A stretch of 64,000 nucleotides of DNA from Sphingobacterium sp. (GTDB lineage Bacteria; Bacteroidota; Bacteroidia; Sphingobacteriales; Sphingobacteriaceae): positions 1 to 64,000 of the forward strand of contig JALAGS010000151.1 of assembly GCA_022712315.1 (NCBI GenBank), given 5' to 3'. Made by a program: the position numbers and the translations under genes. The notes beneath the pieces are model-generated. The model was given only the letters and a program-made list of their open reading frames with translations, was not told the origin of the DNA and ran no database searches. Shown piece by piece: positions 16,682 through 26,135 of this stretch. Each line of letters opens with the position of its first letter. Position 1 is the first letter of the stretch.

Positions 16682-16715
16682 ATTTTTGAAGCTGCAGCCT
16701 CTATTTTTGAAGCTG
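16682..16715. repeat. 13-bp direct duplication at the end of an oxidoreductase gene
   Basis: ATTTTTGAAGCTG occurs at 16682-16694 and again at 16703-16715. The second copy spans the stop codon of the leftward Gfo/Idh/MocA gene and the first lies just beyond it. It looks like a small local duplication that created or moved the stop. Confidence 0.6.
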
Positions 16716-17678
16716 AACAGTACTTCCCCCGTTTAACTTACTTTCTTGAGCAGCATCGATAAATGCACATATTGCCAAGGTTTCCTTTTCGTCAACCGGG
16801 CTTAAGCCCGTTTCGAAAAATGGAAGGATTTTATCCAGCAACGGACCGTAGCCCATAAATTGTCCCAGGTGCACAATCCGATCTTTTAAAAATACGGTCC
16901 CGCCAAAATCATCTTTTCCCTCACGTATCCCCCGCAGCGAAGCAATCCTTCCGTCCCCCCACTCACCGACATAAAGCGAAGTACCCTTTTCCTGAATAGT
17001 CCGTACAGCATGGCAGTCAGGCCCCATCAAAGCAAATAACATTTCTACCCCATGGATGCCATACCAATACAGATCTTTATGTGAAGGTTCGGTTACCGCC
17101 GGACAATAAACATCAGCCCCAATAATGTTGGTTCGATCCAATTCCTGAAGCCCAGTAATATAACGCAGTGAGCTTGAGGAAAAAACAGGACAAGCGTATT
17201 TTTTTGCTGCCTCGAAAATGTTCAGGGCGTCCGAATAAGAATTGGCAATAGGTTTATCGATAAATAACGGCTTTTTAGCTTTGATCACTTCAAGCGCCTG
17301 CTGCAAATGAAGATTGCCATCATTTGTTTCCAAAAACACATAGTCTACTTTTTTCAATAGATCAGCAATACTCGATACGATAGAAACACCAAGCTCCTGC
17401 ACCTCACGGGTAATTTTTGGAATACGCTCCACACTTAAAGCGATGGTTTTACTGCCATAGGGATAAGCTGCAACAACACTAAATTTAGCATAGGGATGAT
17501 CGCTAGCCGCTGTATTGATCGCCTTTGTAAAAGCAATGGCGTGTGTAATGTCCAGTCCGATGATGCCTATTTTTTTTACCTTCGGACCTGCTGAAAATAC
17601 TTCATGGGCTTGTACGGCAAATGACAATCCAAACGCAAATGAAGACATCAGGAATTTTTTTCTATTCATCGGATCCAT
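16701..17678 (-). CDS. Gfo/Idh/MocA-type oxidoreductase with export signal
   Basis: A 325-residue protein (or 322 from the second ATG at 17669). It has an N-terminal signal-like segment RKKFLMSSFAFGLSFAVQA, an NAD(P)-binding Rossmann start KKIGIIGLDITHA (the usual glycine-rich loop is degenerate) and the family motif FIDKPIANS, equivalent to the EKP motif, around residue 145. These enzymes oxidise or rearrange sugars and sugar acids. The signal suggests a periplasmic form. It is the last gene of the catabolic operon and overlaps the M20 gene by up to 17 bp. The cofactor loop is non-standard, so activity should not be assumed. Substrate unknown. Confidence 0.8.
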   Translation of the reverse strand: MDPMNRKKFLMSSFAFGLSFAVQAHEVFSAGPKVKKIGIIGLDITHAIAFTKAINTAASDHPYAKFSVVAAYPYGSKTIALSVERIPKITREVQELGVSIVSSIADLLKKVDYVFLETNDGNLHLQQALEVIKAKKPLFIDKPIANSYSDALNIFEAAKKYACPVFSSSSLRYITGLQELDRTNIIGADVYCPAVTEPSHKDLYWYGIHGVEMLFALMGPDCHAVRTIQEKGTSLYVGEWGDGRIASLRGIREGKDDFGGTVFLKDRIVHLGQFMGYGPLLDKILPFFETGLSPVDEKETLAICAFIDAAQESKLNGGSTVQLQK

Positions 17679-18873
17679 TCAAAAGGGAAATCGCGGCATT
17701 GACCATAACAGCCATCGATGTTTCAAAAGCTTTTTCGTCTAAATTGAATTGCGGATTGTGGAGTCCATATTGGGTTGAAGAATCCTCATTATTTGTTCCT
17801 ATCAACATAAACAGCGAAGGGTAACGATAAGAATAATAGGCAAAATCTTCGGCTGCCATCCAGATCTCCAGTTCCTGCGGCACATCACTCCCCATCGTCT
17901 CCGCAATAATTGTTTTGACTTTTTGTGTCAATGCAGGATCATTATAAAGCACAGGGTAACCATGCCGTACTTCAATTTCTGCCTTTGCACCTAGCGATAC
18001 AGGAAGTGTACCTGCTATTTCAGCGACCGTTTCCAGCGCCTCCTTGCGCCATGCTTCATCCATTGTACGGAATGTTCCGGCTAGCTTTACTTCCTCAGGA
18101 ATAACGTTAGCAGCCCCATCCCCAATAAAACGTCCAAATGTCAATACAGAAGGGACATCGGGATTGGCTTTTCGGCTGACAACCTGCTGCAATGTAGTCA
18201 GCAGCTGCGCCGCAATCATAATCGGATCAACAGCGCGATGAGGCTCCGCAGCGTGTCCACCCCGGCCTTTGATTGTAAAATAGAACTCATCACTTGACGC
18301 CATAAAGCGCCCTGCACGTAAGCCTACTTTTCCGACAGCAACACGCGGACTTACATGTAAACCCAAAACAGCTTTAATTGTACCGCCAAAAGACTCGAGA
18401 ATGCCTGATTCCAAAATCTGGATCGCACCCCCCGGTATTTTTTCTTCTGCAGGCTGAAATAACAGCACAATTTTACCGGAAAACTCCTTTTTATAATCCT
18501 TTAAGATGGATGCCGCACCCAGCAGATTAGCCGTATGAAAATCATGGCCGCAGGCGTGCATGACGCCCTTATTTTCGGACTTATAACTAACCGTATTTTG
18601 TTCATCTATCGGTAAAGCATCTATATCAGCCCGTAAGACCACAATATCATCACTAAGAGATTTTTCTCCGGTCAATACAGCAACGACGCCTGTACCAGCC
18701 ACCAGCTCAAAGGGTATATCCAATGCCGCTAGTTGTTGCTGAATATAGGCACTCGTCTCGAACTCCTGAAAAGATAATTCGGGATTCCGATGAATGTTCC
18801 GGCGTATTTCAACAACTCCTGGAAATATATGTTCAATTTTTTCGTGCAATTCGTTCAGCATGTGTTCCTTCAT
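17662..18873 (-). CDS. M20-family amidohydrolase (N-acyl amino acid/amino sugar deacylase type)
   Basis: A 403-residue metallopeptidase-fold hydrolase. I start it at the ATG at 18873 (MKEHMLNELHEKIEH), which gives a normal family N-terminus; a longer reading adds 18 hydrophobic residues absent from relatives. Metal and catalytic motifs are ADIDALPIDEQ, MHACGHDFHTANLLGA, PAEEKIPGGA and the late AAEDFAYY. M20D enzymes remove acyl groups from amino acids, hippurate or amino sugars. There is no signal peptide, so it is cytosolic. It begins 37 bp after the transporter and overlaps the Gfo gene. In a sugar-acid operon its substrate may be an N-acylated sugar derivative (inference). Confidence 0.88.
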   Translation of the reverse strand: MKEHMLNELHEKIEHIFPGVVEIRRNIHRNPELSFQEFETSAYIQQQLAALDIPFELVAGTGVVAVLTGEKSLSDDIVVLRADIDALPIDEQNTVSYKSENKGVMHACGHDFHTANLLGAASILKDYKKEFSGKIVLLFQPAEEKIPGGAIQILESGILESFGGTIKAVLGLHVSPRVAVGKVGLRAGRFMASSDEFYFTIKGRGGHAAEPHRAVDPIMIAAQLLTTLQQVVSRKANPDVPSVLTFGRFIGDGAANVIPEEVKLAGTFRTMDEAWRKEALETVAEIAGTLPVSLGAKAEIEVRHGYPVLYNDPALTQKVKTIIAETMGSDVPQELEIWMAAEDFAYYSYRYPSLFMLIGTNNEDSSTQYGLHNPQFNLDEKAFETSMAVMVNAAISLLNGSDE

Positions 18874-18910
18874 TTGATGCGTTAAAAAATAAATCCTGCA
18901 ACAAGTTAAG

Positions 18911-20475
18911 CTAAAAATAACGTACATAAAAGTACAGCACCAACACGGTTATAATTAACCACCATAAGGTAGGGTTTCGAAAACCGCGATAAGCGGCTTT
19001 ATCTTGATCCGGCACCTGAAAAGAATCGCGTGTGAGCACCAGGTTTTTCAAACGCACTTCTGCAACCGCCGGTGTCAATAAACTGACCACCACACAAGCA
19101 ATCATACAGATCCAGAACACAATACCGGTTCTATTAAAAAACGGCATTTCCGGCAATGCAAATTCCAAAAACAACGAAAGCGGAATTGTCAGTAAACCTG
19201 CGGTCAAAGCCCCCTGTGAGGTCGTTCTTTTCCAAAAAACACCCATTAAAAACATCGTTGCTATGCCCGGTGTAAAAAGACCATATAGGTTCATGAGGTA
19301 AAGAAAAACAGGTTTATCCGAATAACTGATCAGCACAACCGCACTCATGATTCCAAGGACGATAATGGCCACTCCCGACCGCTTACCAAAGCGAACCGCT
19401 TCGTGGTCACTGGCATTTTTATTAATATACTGACTATAGATATCAACCGTCAGAATCGTTGTACAGGAATTGATCGCCCCTGAAATATGGGACATGATGG
19501 CCGAGATCAATCCTGCCATCACCAATCCAACCAGGCCTTTGGGCAATAGGGTCTCCACCAATGTTGCAAACAGTAAATCAGGCTGATCGAGATGTGGCAG
19601 AATTTGGGCGCAACCAATGCCGGAATAGTAATGATCAAAGGAACCAAAAATTTAAGATAGTCACCGAAAATTACCCCCATACGTCCATGCCATTCATTTT
19701 TTGCTGCCAGTACACGCTGCACAATAAACTGATTTGTAGCACAATAAAACACGCTGATACAGAGCAAACCACCTAAATACATTGTCCATGGAAAATCAGG
19801 ATCAGATGCCGGATAGAACATTTTCCAATCTTTGGAAGATGCTATGACAGACTGAAATCCGCCTGCCGCATCAATGGTTGCAAAAGTTAAAACGATTCCT
19901 CCTAGTACCAAGATAACAAGCTGTACCATCTCTGTCCATATCACCGCCTTTAGTCCACCCAATACCGTATACAAGCCTGTTAGAATTGCCATTCCAAAAA
20001 TACTGTATAAAATAGGAATACCGAACAAAGCATGCAGCGACAGGCCACCCAGATAAAGGACAGCACCAATCTCTACGAATACATAAGTAAATAGGATCAA
20101 GATAGCATAAAGCACACGGGTTGCATTCCCATATCTTTTTTCGAGGTATTCAGGAATTGTATAGAAACCATTGCGAATGTAAAAAGGCAGAAAAATCCAT
20201 AGCAATGCATTAAAACCTATTAAAATTGCCCCCCATTCCAACGTAATGGCCACAAAGCCGCGACTATAGGCCGCCCCCATGGCACCGACGAGATGATGGC
20301 TGCTGATATTTGCGGCGATGATACTTCCTCCGATCATCCACCAAGGCAACTTATCACCTGCCAAAAAATAATCACGCTTCGAGCCGGCGTTTTTTCTCGA
20401 TGCGTACAGCCCCAATACAACTATACCAATAATATATACGGCAAAAATAATGACATCAATCCAATCGAGTTTCAT
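18911..20475 (-). pseudogene. Sodium:solute symporter (SSS family), frameshifted
   Basis: The N-terminal part (20475 down to about 19605) encodes a normal SSS start, MKLDWIDVIIFAVYIIGIVV, and about eight membrane helices. Reading then leaves frame at the P-A-L-V-A-P-K segment and gives 30 unrelated residues. The correct continuation (LPHLDQPDLLFATLVETLLPKG, then GLISAIMSHISGAINS and five further helices) resumes in another frame and ends at 18911. One base is missing, or two are extra, at about 19600-19606. No canonical slippery heptamer is in the right phase. Either it is a real inactivating mutation or a sequencing error in the C3A3T2 run. Intact, it would import a sugar acid or similar product of this operon. 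Confidence 0.85.
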
Positions 20476-21847
20476 CGGTTAATAGTGTTTGAATTCCTAA
20501 TTTCGTTTGTTCAATAAGTATTTCAAGGCCTCCACTGGCATAGGGACTTTGCCAAACCGCATAAATATCCTGATCATAGAGCTCCTTTGGTGCGAGATAA
20601 CCAACATATCCATTTGCGATGTTGATAAAAACGATTGTATGATCCGGAAATTCAGCTCGTACCTCCGTTTGGTAACAGGAATAGGCTTCATTGGCCTGTG
20701 CCACCAAAACCGCATCCCCCATTTTCCATATCCATACCGGAATAATTGCTTCCCGCTGGTCACCGATAGATTTACAGGTATTATATTTTCGCCAGAGACG
20801 GTCTTTCATCACACGGTCAGTACAGTTTTCATACTCCGCTAAAATTGCTTCCGGACGGGGCAACTTTTTGTAAGGCACGCTAACTGACAATATCTTTTGT
20901 TTAAAATCGGTCGAAACAATCTGTTCCTGAAATCCCCAGCAGGCTAGTGGAGCCCCAGAAATCAACGGCTCTTTAAAAACCCAATTTTTGTTACCGTGCA
21001 CTTCTTGGGCCACAGTAGCGAGAACAGCATAACCCAGCTGCCGTCCATTGGCTTCTACCAGAGCTGGATCCTTTACATACTGTCTCCGCGGAGCCAAATC
21101 TCCTGAAGCGCCCTGTAAAAAAAGACAAGGAACTGCCAGCGTACGCTCCACCGTATTTCGCATTTCTCCGACGAAATCCGGAGAGATCAAGTCATTCTCG
21201 TGGGCAAAGCTCGTCGGGTGACAAGCATAATTACAGATGACTGCCTTTAAGCTTTCAGTATGGTCATAGAGTCTACCCAATAACAAGGTCGTATCCGCTA
21301 TTTTTAATGGATTATAACCAATCAGGTACTGCGAATCTATTTCCAGATCTCGGTTGCTTGCTAAATCACAAACACCGTAATTCCAGGTAAGACTTCCATT
21401 AAACAATGTTTGCTCTGCCGTTTCAATACAATATATCGCTTGTTGTTTGAGGAATTCCAAATAGGGTAAAATCAACTCGCCACCAGGCTGTCCTACATCT
21501 GTCGAACAGATACTTGGCCCGGCGTGCGTATGTGACAGGGCAAAAATAAGCTGGGATTCTTCCAGGTTAAAATGACTGAGCAGCGCTAAGCGCAAATTCT
21601 GTTCATCAGCTGCATTTTTCCACCAGCCTAAGTCGGCTGTCAATAGGACTGCAGGCAAGCCATTGTCCGGTTGCATGTATAAACAATGCATAAGCAAAGG
21701 CTGGTGAATAGCGGTTGCCTGATCAAAAGCAGCCGCACCCCAATTACGCGAATAAATGCCGATCGGCGGCGTAATATCACATTGACTAAGCCCGAACCGA
21801 GCGATCAGGCTACCTGTTGTTTCTTTTAAGAGCTCCTTCTGTTTCAT
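20456..21847 (-). CDS. Neutral-ceramidase-like amidase family protein
   Basis: A 463-residue protein related to the neutral/alkaline ceramidase N-terminal fold. It has ARFGLSQCDITPPIG at the start, the zinc-type motif ALSHTHAGPS around residue 100, and CNYACHPTSF plus FLQGASGDLAPRR in the middle, all typical of the family. There is no signal peptide and it lacks the C-terminal Ig-like domain of true ceramidases (usually over 600 residues). Relatives occur widely in sugar-catabolic operons, where the substrate is undefined. It starts 2 bp after the SDR gene and overlaps the transporter start by 20 bp. The active-site fold is clear; ceramide as substrate is unlikely. Confidence 0.75.
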   Translation of the reverse strand: MKQKELLKETTGSLIARFGLSQCDITPPIGIYSRNWGAAAFDQATAIHQPLLMHCLYMQPDNGLPAVLLTADLGWWKNAADEQNLRLALLSHFNLEESQLIFALSHTHAGPSICSTDVGQPGGELILPYLEFLKQQAIYCIETAEQTLFNGSLTWNYGVCDLASNRDLEIDSQYLIGYNPLKIADTTLLLGRLYDHTESLKAVICNYACHPTSFAHENDLISPDFVGEMRNTVERTLAVPCLFLQGASGDLAPRRQYVKDPALVEANGRQLGYAVLATVAQEVHGNKNWVFKEPLISGAPLACWGFQEQIVSTDFKQKILSVSVPYKKLPRPEAILAEYENCTDRVMKDRLWRKYNTCKSIGDQREAIIPVWIWKMGDAVLVAQANEAYSCYQTEVRAEFPDHTIVFINIANGYVGYLAPKELYDQDIYAVWQSPYASGGLEILIEQTKLGIQTLLTDETRLD

Positions 21848-21849
21848 GC

Positions 21850-22620
21850 TTAAGGTCTAATCAAGGACAGGCCGCCATCCATTACCACAGCCGTGCCAGT
21901 CATATGTTTACAGTTGTCCGAACAGATCCAAAGGACCTGCTTGGCAATTTCTTCAGCTTCAATAATCTGTCCGAGCGGCACCACAGCCTTTGCCTGCTCC
22001 TGAAGTTCAGCATTCGATGACCAGACCACTTTACTTAACCCTGCATTGACATAGCCCGGTGCAATCTCATTGACGCGAATTCCGTAAGCTGCATATTCAA
22101 GCGCCATCGCCTGACAAAGCATCCGCAGGCCAGCCTTGGAAACACTATAAGCAGGTAAATTCTGATGTACGGCATGTGCTGCCCAGCTCCCCAGAAAAAC
22201 AATGGATCCGCGGATACCCATATCGACAAATGACTTTGCGCAAGCATTGGCCAGAAAGAATGCGCCGTCAAGATTAACGGCCATTTCATTTTTCCATTCT
22301 TCGTTGCTCAATGTGCTAAAGTTTTTGATGGTGACGCATGCAGCGTTGGCAATACAGACTGCTATTGCGCCAAACTCCGCCCGTATCCGCGCAACCCAGT
22401 CATCCACCTGCCGCCCATCAGCAACATCGATCTGATCATAGAAAAGACAGGCTCCCGCTCCATCCAACAAAGGCCACCGCTCTTTGGCAACATGCTGCTC
22501 AAAGCGATCTGAAATACAGACAATAGCCTGCTCCGCCAAAAATGCTTCGGCCATCGCCCTTCCAATATCGCCGAGCCCACCGCTGATCAATACGACCTTA
22601 TTCTTATATTCCTCCATCAT
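21850..22620 (-). CDS. Short-chain dehydrogenase/reductase
   Basis: A 256-residue classical SDR with a cofactor loop ISGGLGDIGRA (about 11-21), an NAACVT region, Ser in FLGSWAA, the catalytic pair in YSVSKAG (Tyr and Lys both present) and a C-terminal TGTAVVMDGGLSL that is standard. It should oxidise or reduce a sugar-derived hydroxyl or keto group with NAD(P). It sits 13 bp after the dehydratase gene and 2 bp before the ceramidase-like gene. The substrate is not readable from sequence; a keto-aldonate or 2-keto-3-deoxy acid fits the operon. Confidence 0.9.
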   Translation of the reverse strand: MMEEYKNKVVLISGGLGDIGRAMAEAFLAEQAIVCISDRFEQHVAKERWPLLDGAGACLFYDQIDVADGRQVDDWVARIRAEFGAIAVCIANAACVTIKNFSTLSNEEWKNEMAVNLDGAFFLANACAKSFVDMGIRGSIVFLGSWAAHAVHQNLPAYSVSKAGLRMLCQAMALEYAAYGIRVNEIAPGYVNAGLSKVVWSSNAELQEQAKAVVPLGQIIEAEEIAKQVLWICSDNCKHMTGTAVVMDGGLSLIRP

Positions 22621-22633
22621 CGCTATTTTAAGA

Positions 22634-23812
22634 CTACCAATCGCCTACGCTACCATCCTTATAAAATGTTCGCTGCAATATTTCTTGCTGAAAAGGATGC
22701 TTTTTCACCTCTTCTTCATTGATTTCAATGCCTAAACCTGGCCGCGTATTGGGAAGTACAATCCGTCCTTTCTCCTGAACGGTAAATCCTTCGGTGACTA
22801 CATCCTGACGCCATTCGACGTCCTTATGCACACTTTCACAAATGATATAGGAAGGTGTTGCAAAGCCCAGCTCAATAGATGCCGCTGTACTCACAGGCCC
22901 CTGCGGGTTATGCGGCGCCATAGATACACGGTAAGCATCTGCCAAGGCTCCGATTTTACGCGCTTCAGTCAGACCGCCACAATGTGTGATATCAGGTTGT
23001 ATAACACTCACAGCACGTTTCTCGAGCATATCCCGAAATGCATGCACACCAATCAAGCGTTCACCAGAAGCAATGGGCGTTGTGACAGCACGCTGAATCA
23101 AGGCTATATCTTCCATCGTTTCGGGCCAGCAGGGCTCTTCAAAGAAATATAAGCCATAGGGCTCCAGGGCTTTCGCAAATTGCATTCCCATCCGTGGACT
23201 TGGCCGCGCATGGCAATCCACCATAATATCTATATCGTCGCCTACAGCATCACGCATTGCTTTAACACAAGCTTCAGCATATTTAATTGGACGTAGACCT
23301 TCTAACGACATTGTTTCGGGAACTGCCATCGACTTAAAAGCCGTAAAACCCTCATCAACAGCTTTCAGCGCAAGATCACCAAATCGTTTGGCATCATCTG
23401 GAGCAGTTTCATAAAAGTCTTCCATGCGGCCACCGCCTAAATGGCAATACAAACGAATATAGTCACGCACACGGCCGCCCCACAGCTCATGGCAAGGTAC
23501 ATTGTGAATTTTACCCAAAATATCCCATAAGGCAATATCAATACCACTGATCGCTGTGCCGCGCACAATACCGTTACCGTGCCAGAAATGCTGTCTATAC
23601 ATCATCTGCCATAGATATTCGATACGGCGTGGGTCTTCACCGATCAACAGTTGAGAAATATCCTTGATTGCACCAACCACACTTTGCGTATGCCATTCCA
23701 AAGTAGCTTCACCCCAGCCCCACAGTCCAGGTTGGTCCGTAATAATTTTAACAAAAATCCAGTTTCGCATGCGTGCATGGCACACAAAGGTTTCAATAGC
23801 GGTTATTTTCAT
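22634..23812 (-). CDS. Mandelate racemase/enolase superfamily sugar-acid dehydratase (galactonate-dehydratase-like)
   Basis: A 392-residue enolase-superfamily enzyme. The barrel motifs are [11 protein letters not shown] (metal Asp and a His), FFEEP (metal Glu), ASGERL (metal Glu), [11 protein letters not shown] and APHNPQGP (catalytic His). This layout is closest to D-galactonate dehydratase, which converts an aldonate to a 2-keto-3-deoxy acid. The length is normal. It begins 8 bp after the PLP-enzyme gene. The exact sugar acid cannot be fixed from motifs alone, so no gene symbol is given. Confidence 0.88.
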   Translation of the reverse strand: MKITAIETFVCHARMRNWIFVKIITDQPGLWGWGEATLEWHTQSVVGAIKDISQLLIGEDPRRIEYLWQMMYRQHFWHGNGIVRGTAISGIDIALWDILGKIHNVPCHELWGGRVRDYIRLYCHLGGGRMEDFYETAPDDAKRFGDLALKAVDEGFTAFKSMAVPETMSLEGLRPIKYAEACVKAMRDAVGDDIDIMVDCHARPSPRMGMQFAKALEPYGLYFFEEPCWPETMEDIALIQRAVTTPIASGERLIGVHAFRDMLEKRAVSVIQPDITHCGGLTEARKIGALADAYRVSMAPHNPQGPVSTAASIELGFATPSYIICESVHKDVEWRQDVVTEGFTVQEKGRIVLPNTRPGLGIEINEEEVKKHPFQQEILQRTFYKDGSVGDW

Positions 23813-23820
23813 AGTTAGGG

Positions 23821-25143
23821 TTACAAACTTTTTATTACGCGTTCTGTTGCCTCCAAAGTCCTGTCAATATCTTCTTCCTTGTGCGCAAAGGAGATACTTC
23901 CTTGTTTAATGGCTGCCGGAAAATTGAAAATTCCCTCTTTTATGAGCTTTTTTCGATATTGGGTATCCAGCTCAAAGTTGTGGTTATCCAAAATATCATG
24001 AAAATTGACTGGCGCATGGTCCATAAAATATGTACAGAAGGCAGATCCTTGGCGTGCGACATAAAACGGTACGCCTAATTTAGGAAATATTTCCTGATAT
24101 CCCTGTTCCAAACGCGCACCAAGCGCCTCTACGTGTTCATAAACCCGATGCTCGGAACTGCCTAATTTTTTCAATGTTGCAATCGCGGCCGCAGTCGTTA
24201 ATGGAAAAGCATTAAAAGTACCGGCAATCATCACCCGCTTGGACTTGTCGGGATCAACAAAATAATCCATATACTTCTTCTTTCCTGCAATAACGCCTAA
24301 TGGATAACCATTCGCGACTGCTTTTCCAAAAGTGGACAAATCAGGCTGAATACCGCAGATGGACTGATATCCTCCCAAGGCATGTCTAAATCCGGTTTTT
24401 ACTTCGTCAAAAATCAACAGAAATCCATTTTCGTCGGCCATTTGACGTAAGCCTTCCAAATACCCCGACTTGGGCTTCACAATACCGATATTCTGTAAAA
24501 TAGGTTCCAGTAAAATACAGGCAACATCATATTTCTGAGTGACATATTGTACACTTTCCAAATCGTTGTAGTTGACAATGTGCACCAAATCGCTGTGATT
24601 TTTAGGAACCCCAGCACTCAATGAATCGAATGGATATTCCCCCGGACTTTGACACGAGCCGACATCTACCCGCTGGCTGATCACATTGCAAGCCACATCA
24701 TTATGCCAGCCATTGTAACCACCCTGCATCACGATCACATGATCGCGTCCCGTCACTGCCCTGGCTATACGAATCGCATGGTAGGTCGCTTCAGATCCCG
24801 TTGTCGTAATCTGAACACTTTCCACTGAAGGTACAGACTGACAAAAAAGTTCCGCAAATTCACCTTCCAGCAACGTCGGTCCAGCCCCCATCAATACTTG
24901 CTGTTCCTGTAAGGTCTGCAACACGGCAGCATTGACATCCGGGTCGTTATGCCCCAAAAAAGATGCAGCAAATCCAGCCTGATAATCGATATATTTATTT
25001 CCATCGATATCTTCGACCTGACTACCCTTTCCTTTTACAAAGCAGATATTAGGATCTGACTTCCGATTTAACGATACCACTCCGCCAGGTATCCATCTTG
25101 CATTCTCCCGCAGTATAGCGGCTGATTTTTCATTTTCTTGCAT
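23821..25143 (-). CDS. Class III PLP-dependent aminotransferase/aminomutase-like enzyme
   Basis: A 440-residue fold-type I PLP enzyme of the class III aminotransferase group, resembling glutamate-1-semialdehyde aminomutase. Motifs include [15 protein letters not shown] (phosphate binding), [21 protein letters not shown] (cofactor Asp) and [14 protein letters not shown] (Schiff-base Lys). True haem-pathway HemL is unlikely in this setting. In the first position of a sugar-acid operon it more plausibly removes or transfers an amino group on a sugar-derived compound. The ATG at 25143 follows a 160-bp divergent regulatory region with several palindromes. Confidence 0.87.
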   Translation of the reverse strand: MQENEKSAAILRENARWIPGGVVSLNRKSDPNICFVKGKGSQVEDIDGNKYIDYQAGFAASFLGHNDPDVNAAVLQTLQEQQVLMGAGPTLLEGEFAELFCQSVPSVESVQITTTGSEATYHAIRIARAVTGRDHVIVMQGGYNGWHNDVACNVISQRVDVGSCQSPGEYPFDSLSAGVPKNHSDLVHIVNYNDLESVQYVTQKYDVACILLEPILQNIGIVKPKSGYLEGLRQMADENGFLLIFDEVKTGFRHALGGYQSICGIQPDLSTFGKAVANGYPLGVIAGKKKYMDYFVDPDKSKRVMIAGTFNAFPLTTAAAIATLKKLGSSEHRVYEHVEALGARLEQGYQEIFPKLGVPFYVARQGSAFCTYFMDHAPVNFHDILDNHNFELDTQYRKKLIKEGIFNFPAAIKQGSISFAHKEEDIDRTLEATERVIKSL

Positions 25144-25219
25144 GCCTATTAAAAGTTTTGCTATTTGTTATTGTTATAATTGGACGATCACTGCCGCTTT
25201 TGCTGCAGTCATCTGTAAA

Positions 25220-25235
25220 TTGTATTTAAATACAA
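25220..25235. promoter_or_regulatory. 16-bp perfect palindrome in the divergent control region
   Basis: TTGTATTTAAATACAA is fully self-complementary. Its half sites TTGTA/TACAA equal those of the 10-bp GntR-type palindrome but with six extra bases between them. It overlaps a -7-like TAGCTTG (25239-25233, minus strand) for the leftward catabolic operon. Confidence 0.55.
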
Positions 25236-25244
25236 GCTACTTTA

Positions 25245-25276
25245 TGTATACCAAATTACAATATTTTTGTATACAT
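25245..25276 (+). promoter_or_regulatory. Two GntR-type sites and promoter of the SMP-30 gene
   Basis: TTGTATACAT (25267-25276) overlaps a perfect Bacteroidota -7 element TATTTTTG (25262-25269), 29 bp before the ATG at 25305. A second copy, TGTATACC (25245-25252), lies 23 bp upstream; on the minus strand it reads TTTGGTATACAT, closer still to ExuR/UxuR sites. Binding would shut the lactonase promoter and could also affect the divergent catabolic operon. Confidence 0.65.
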
Positions 25277-25304
25277 TTAAAATAAATTTTAAAATTTTTG
25301 AAAA

Positions 25305-26102
25305 ATGACTATTCTTATTGAAGGACTACTTTTTCCAGAGGGACCAGCTTTTGACGGACAGGGCAACATATGGCTCGTGGAGAAAGAAGCTGGAAACCTG
25401 GTTTATTATAATCATAGACAGCATAGCCGGGTAGCTGTAGGTGGGCATCCCAACGGAATTGCTATAGATAAAAAGGGAATAATATGGTTTTGTGACTCCC
25501 GGCAAAACAGCATCCGCTGCTATGATCCAGTGCACAAAACCTGTACAACAATGGCCACAGAAATCACTGGGAACCCCTTAAAAATGCCCAACGACCTATG
25601 TTTTGACCATCGTGGAAACCTCCTATTCACCTGCCCCGGAGATGACCTGACAGATGGCACGGGCTACATTTGCTGCCTAACCACCCATAAAAAGCTGACG
25701 AAAATTCACACGGATCTATTTTACCCAAACGGATTAGCTTTCGCCCCAGACAACAGCACACTCTTTGTCGCTGAAACAGGCACAAAATGGATGTGGAAAA
25801 TGCGCTGGGACAGCTTATTACATCAAGTGGACGGCATCGAAAAATTTATAGCAACAGGAGGCAGCATTGGTCCGGACGGAATCGCTTTCAGCCAGGACGG
25901 CCATCTATTTGCGGCTATCTACGGATCACAGCATATCCTATCCATTGACACCAAAAACAAGACGACGGAGAAAATTACTACCCCGGGCAAGAACCCAACA
26001 AATTGCGCTTTAGACCCGCAAGGTATTCAGGGACTTATCATTACGGAAGCCGAGAAAGGGCAATTGCTGCAGTGGAACAGCACAAAAAAGGGTCTATTGT
26101 AA
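25305..26102 (+). CDS. SMP-30/gluconolactonase-family lactonase
   Basis: A 265-residue six-bladed beta-propeller of the SMP-30/gluconolactonase family. Metal-site motifs are FPEGP (E12), KMPNDLCFD (Asn), FYPNGLAF (Asn) and IGPDGIAF (Asp), each in its usual blade. There is no signal peptide, so it should act in the cytosol, hydrolysing an aldono-lactone to the free acid. It is transcribed alone from a promoter overlapped by a GntR-type palindrome. Its product would feed the dehydratase in the divergent operon. Confidence 0.88.
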   Translation: MTILIEGLLFPEGPAFDGQGNIWLVEKEAGNLVYYNHRQHSRVAVGGHPNGIAIDKKGIIWFCDSRQNSIRCYDPVHKTCTTMATEITGNPLKMPNDLCFDHRGNLLFTCPGDDLTDGTGYICCLTTHKKLTKIHTDLFYPNGLAFAPDNSTLFVAETGTKWMWKMRWDSLLHQVDGIEKFIATGGSIGPDGIAFSQDGHLFAAIYGSQHILSIDTKNKTTEKITTPGKNPTNCALDPQGIQGLIITEAEKGQLLQWNSTKKGLL

Positions 26103-26113
26103 ACAATAGACCC
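26090..26113 (-). terminator. Terminator of gntR, overlapping the end of the lactonase gene
   Basis: GGGTCTATTG (26090-26099) and its complement (26104-26113) form a 10-bp stem with a TAAA loop. On the minus strand it is followed by CTTTTTTG, a good T-tail for gntR. The left arm lies inside the last codons of the SMP-30 gene and its stop codon is at the loop. Confidence 0.7.
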
Positions 26114-26135
26114 ACTATAAAAACCATAAAAATTA

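Noticed and set aside
19519..19640. Programmed -1 frameshift in the SSS transporter
   Set aside because: CCCAAAT is present but in the wrong phase for X-XXY-YYZ slippage and no downstream pseudoknot is evident. A mutation or read error is simpler.
20456..21847. True ceramidase
   Set aside because: No signal peptide, no C-terminal Ig-like domain, and it sits within a sugar-acid operon. Only the N-terminal fold matches.
23821..25143. Haem-pathway HemL (glutamate-1-semialdehyde aminomutase)
   Set aside because: Similarity is to the wider class III group. Gene context is sugar-acid catabolism with no haem genes.
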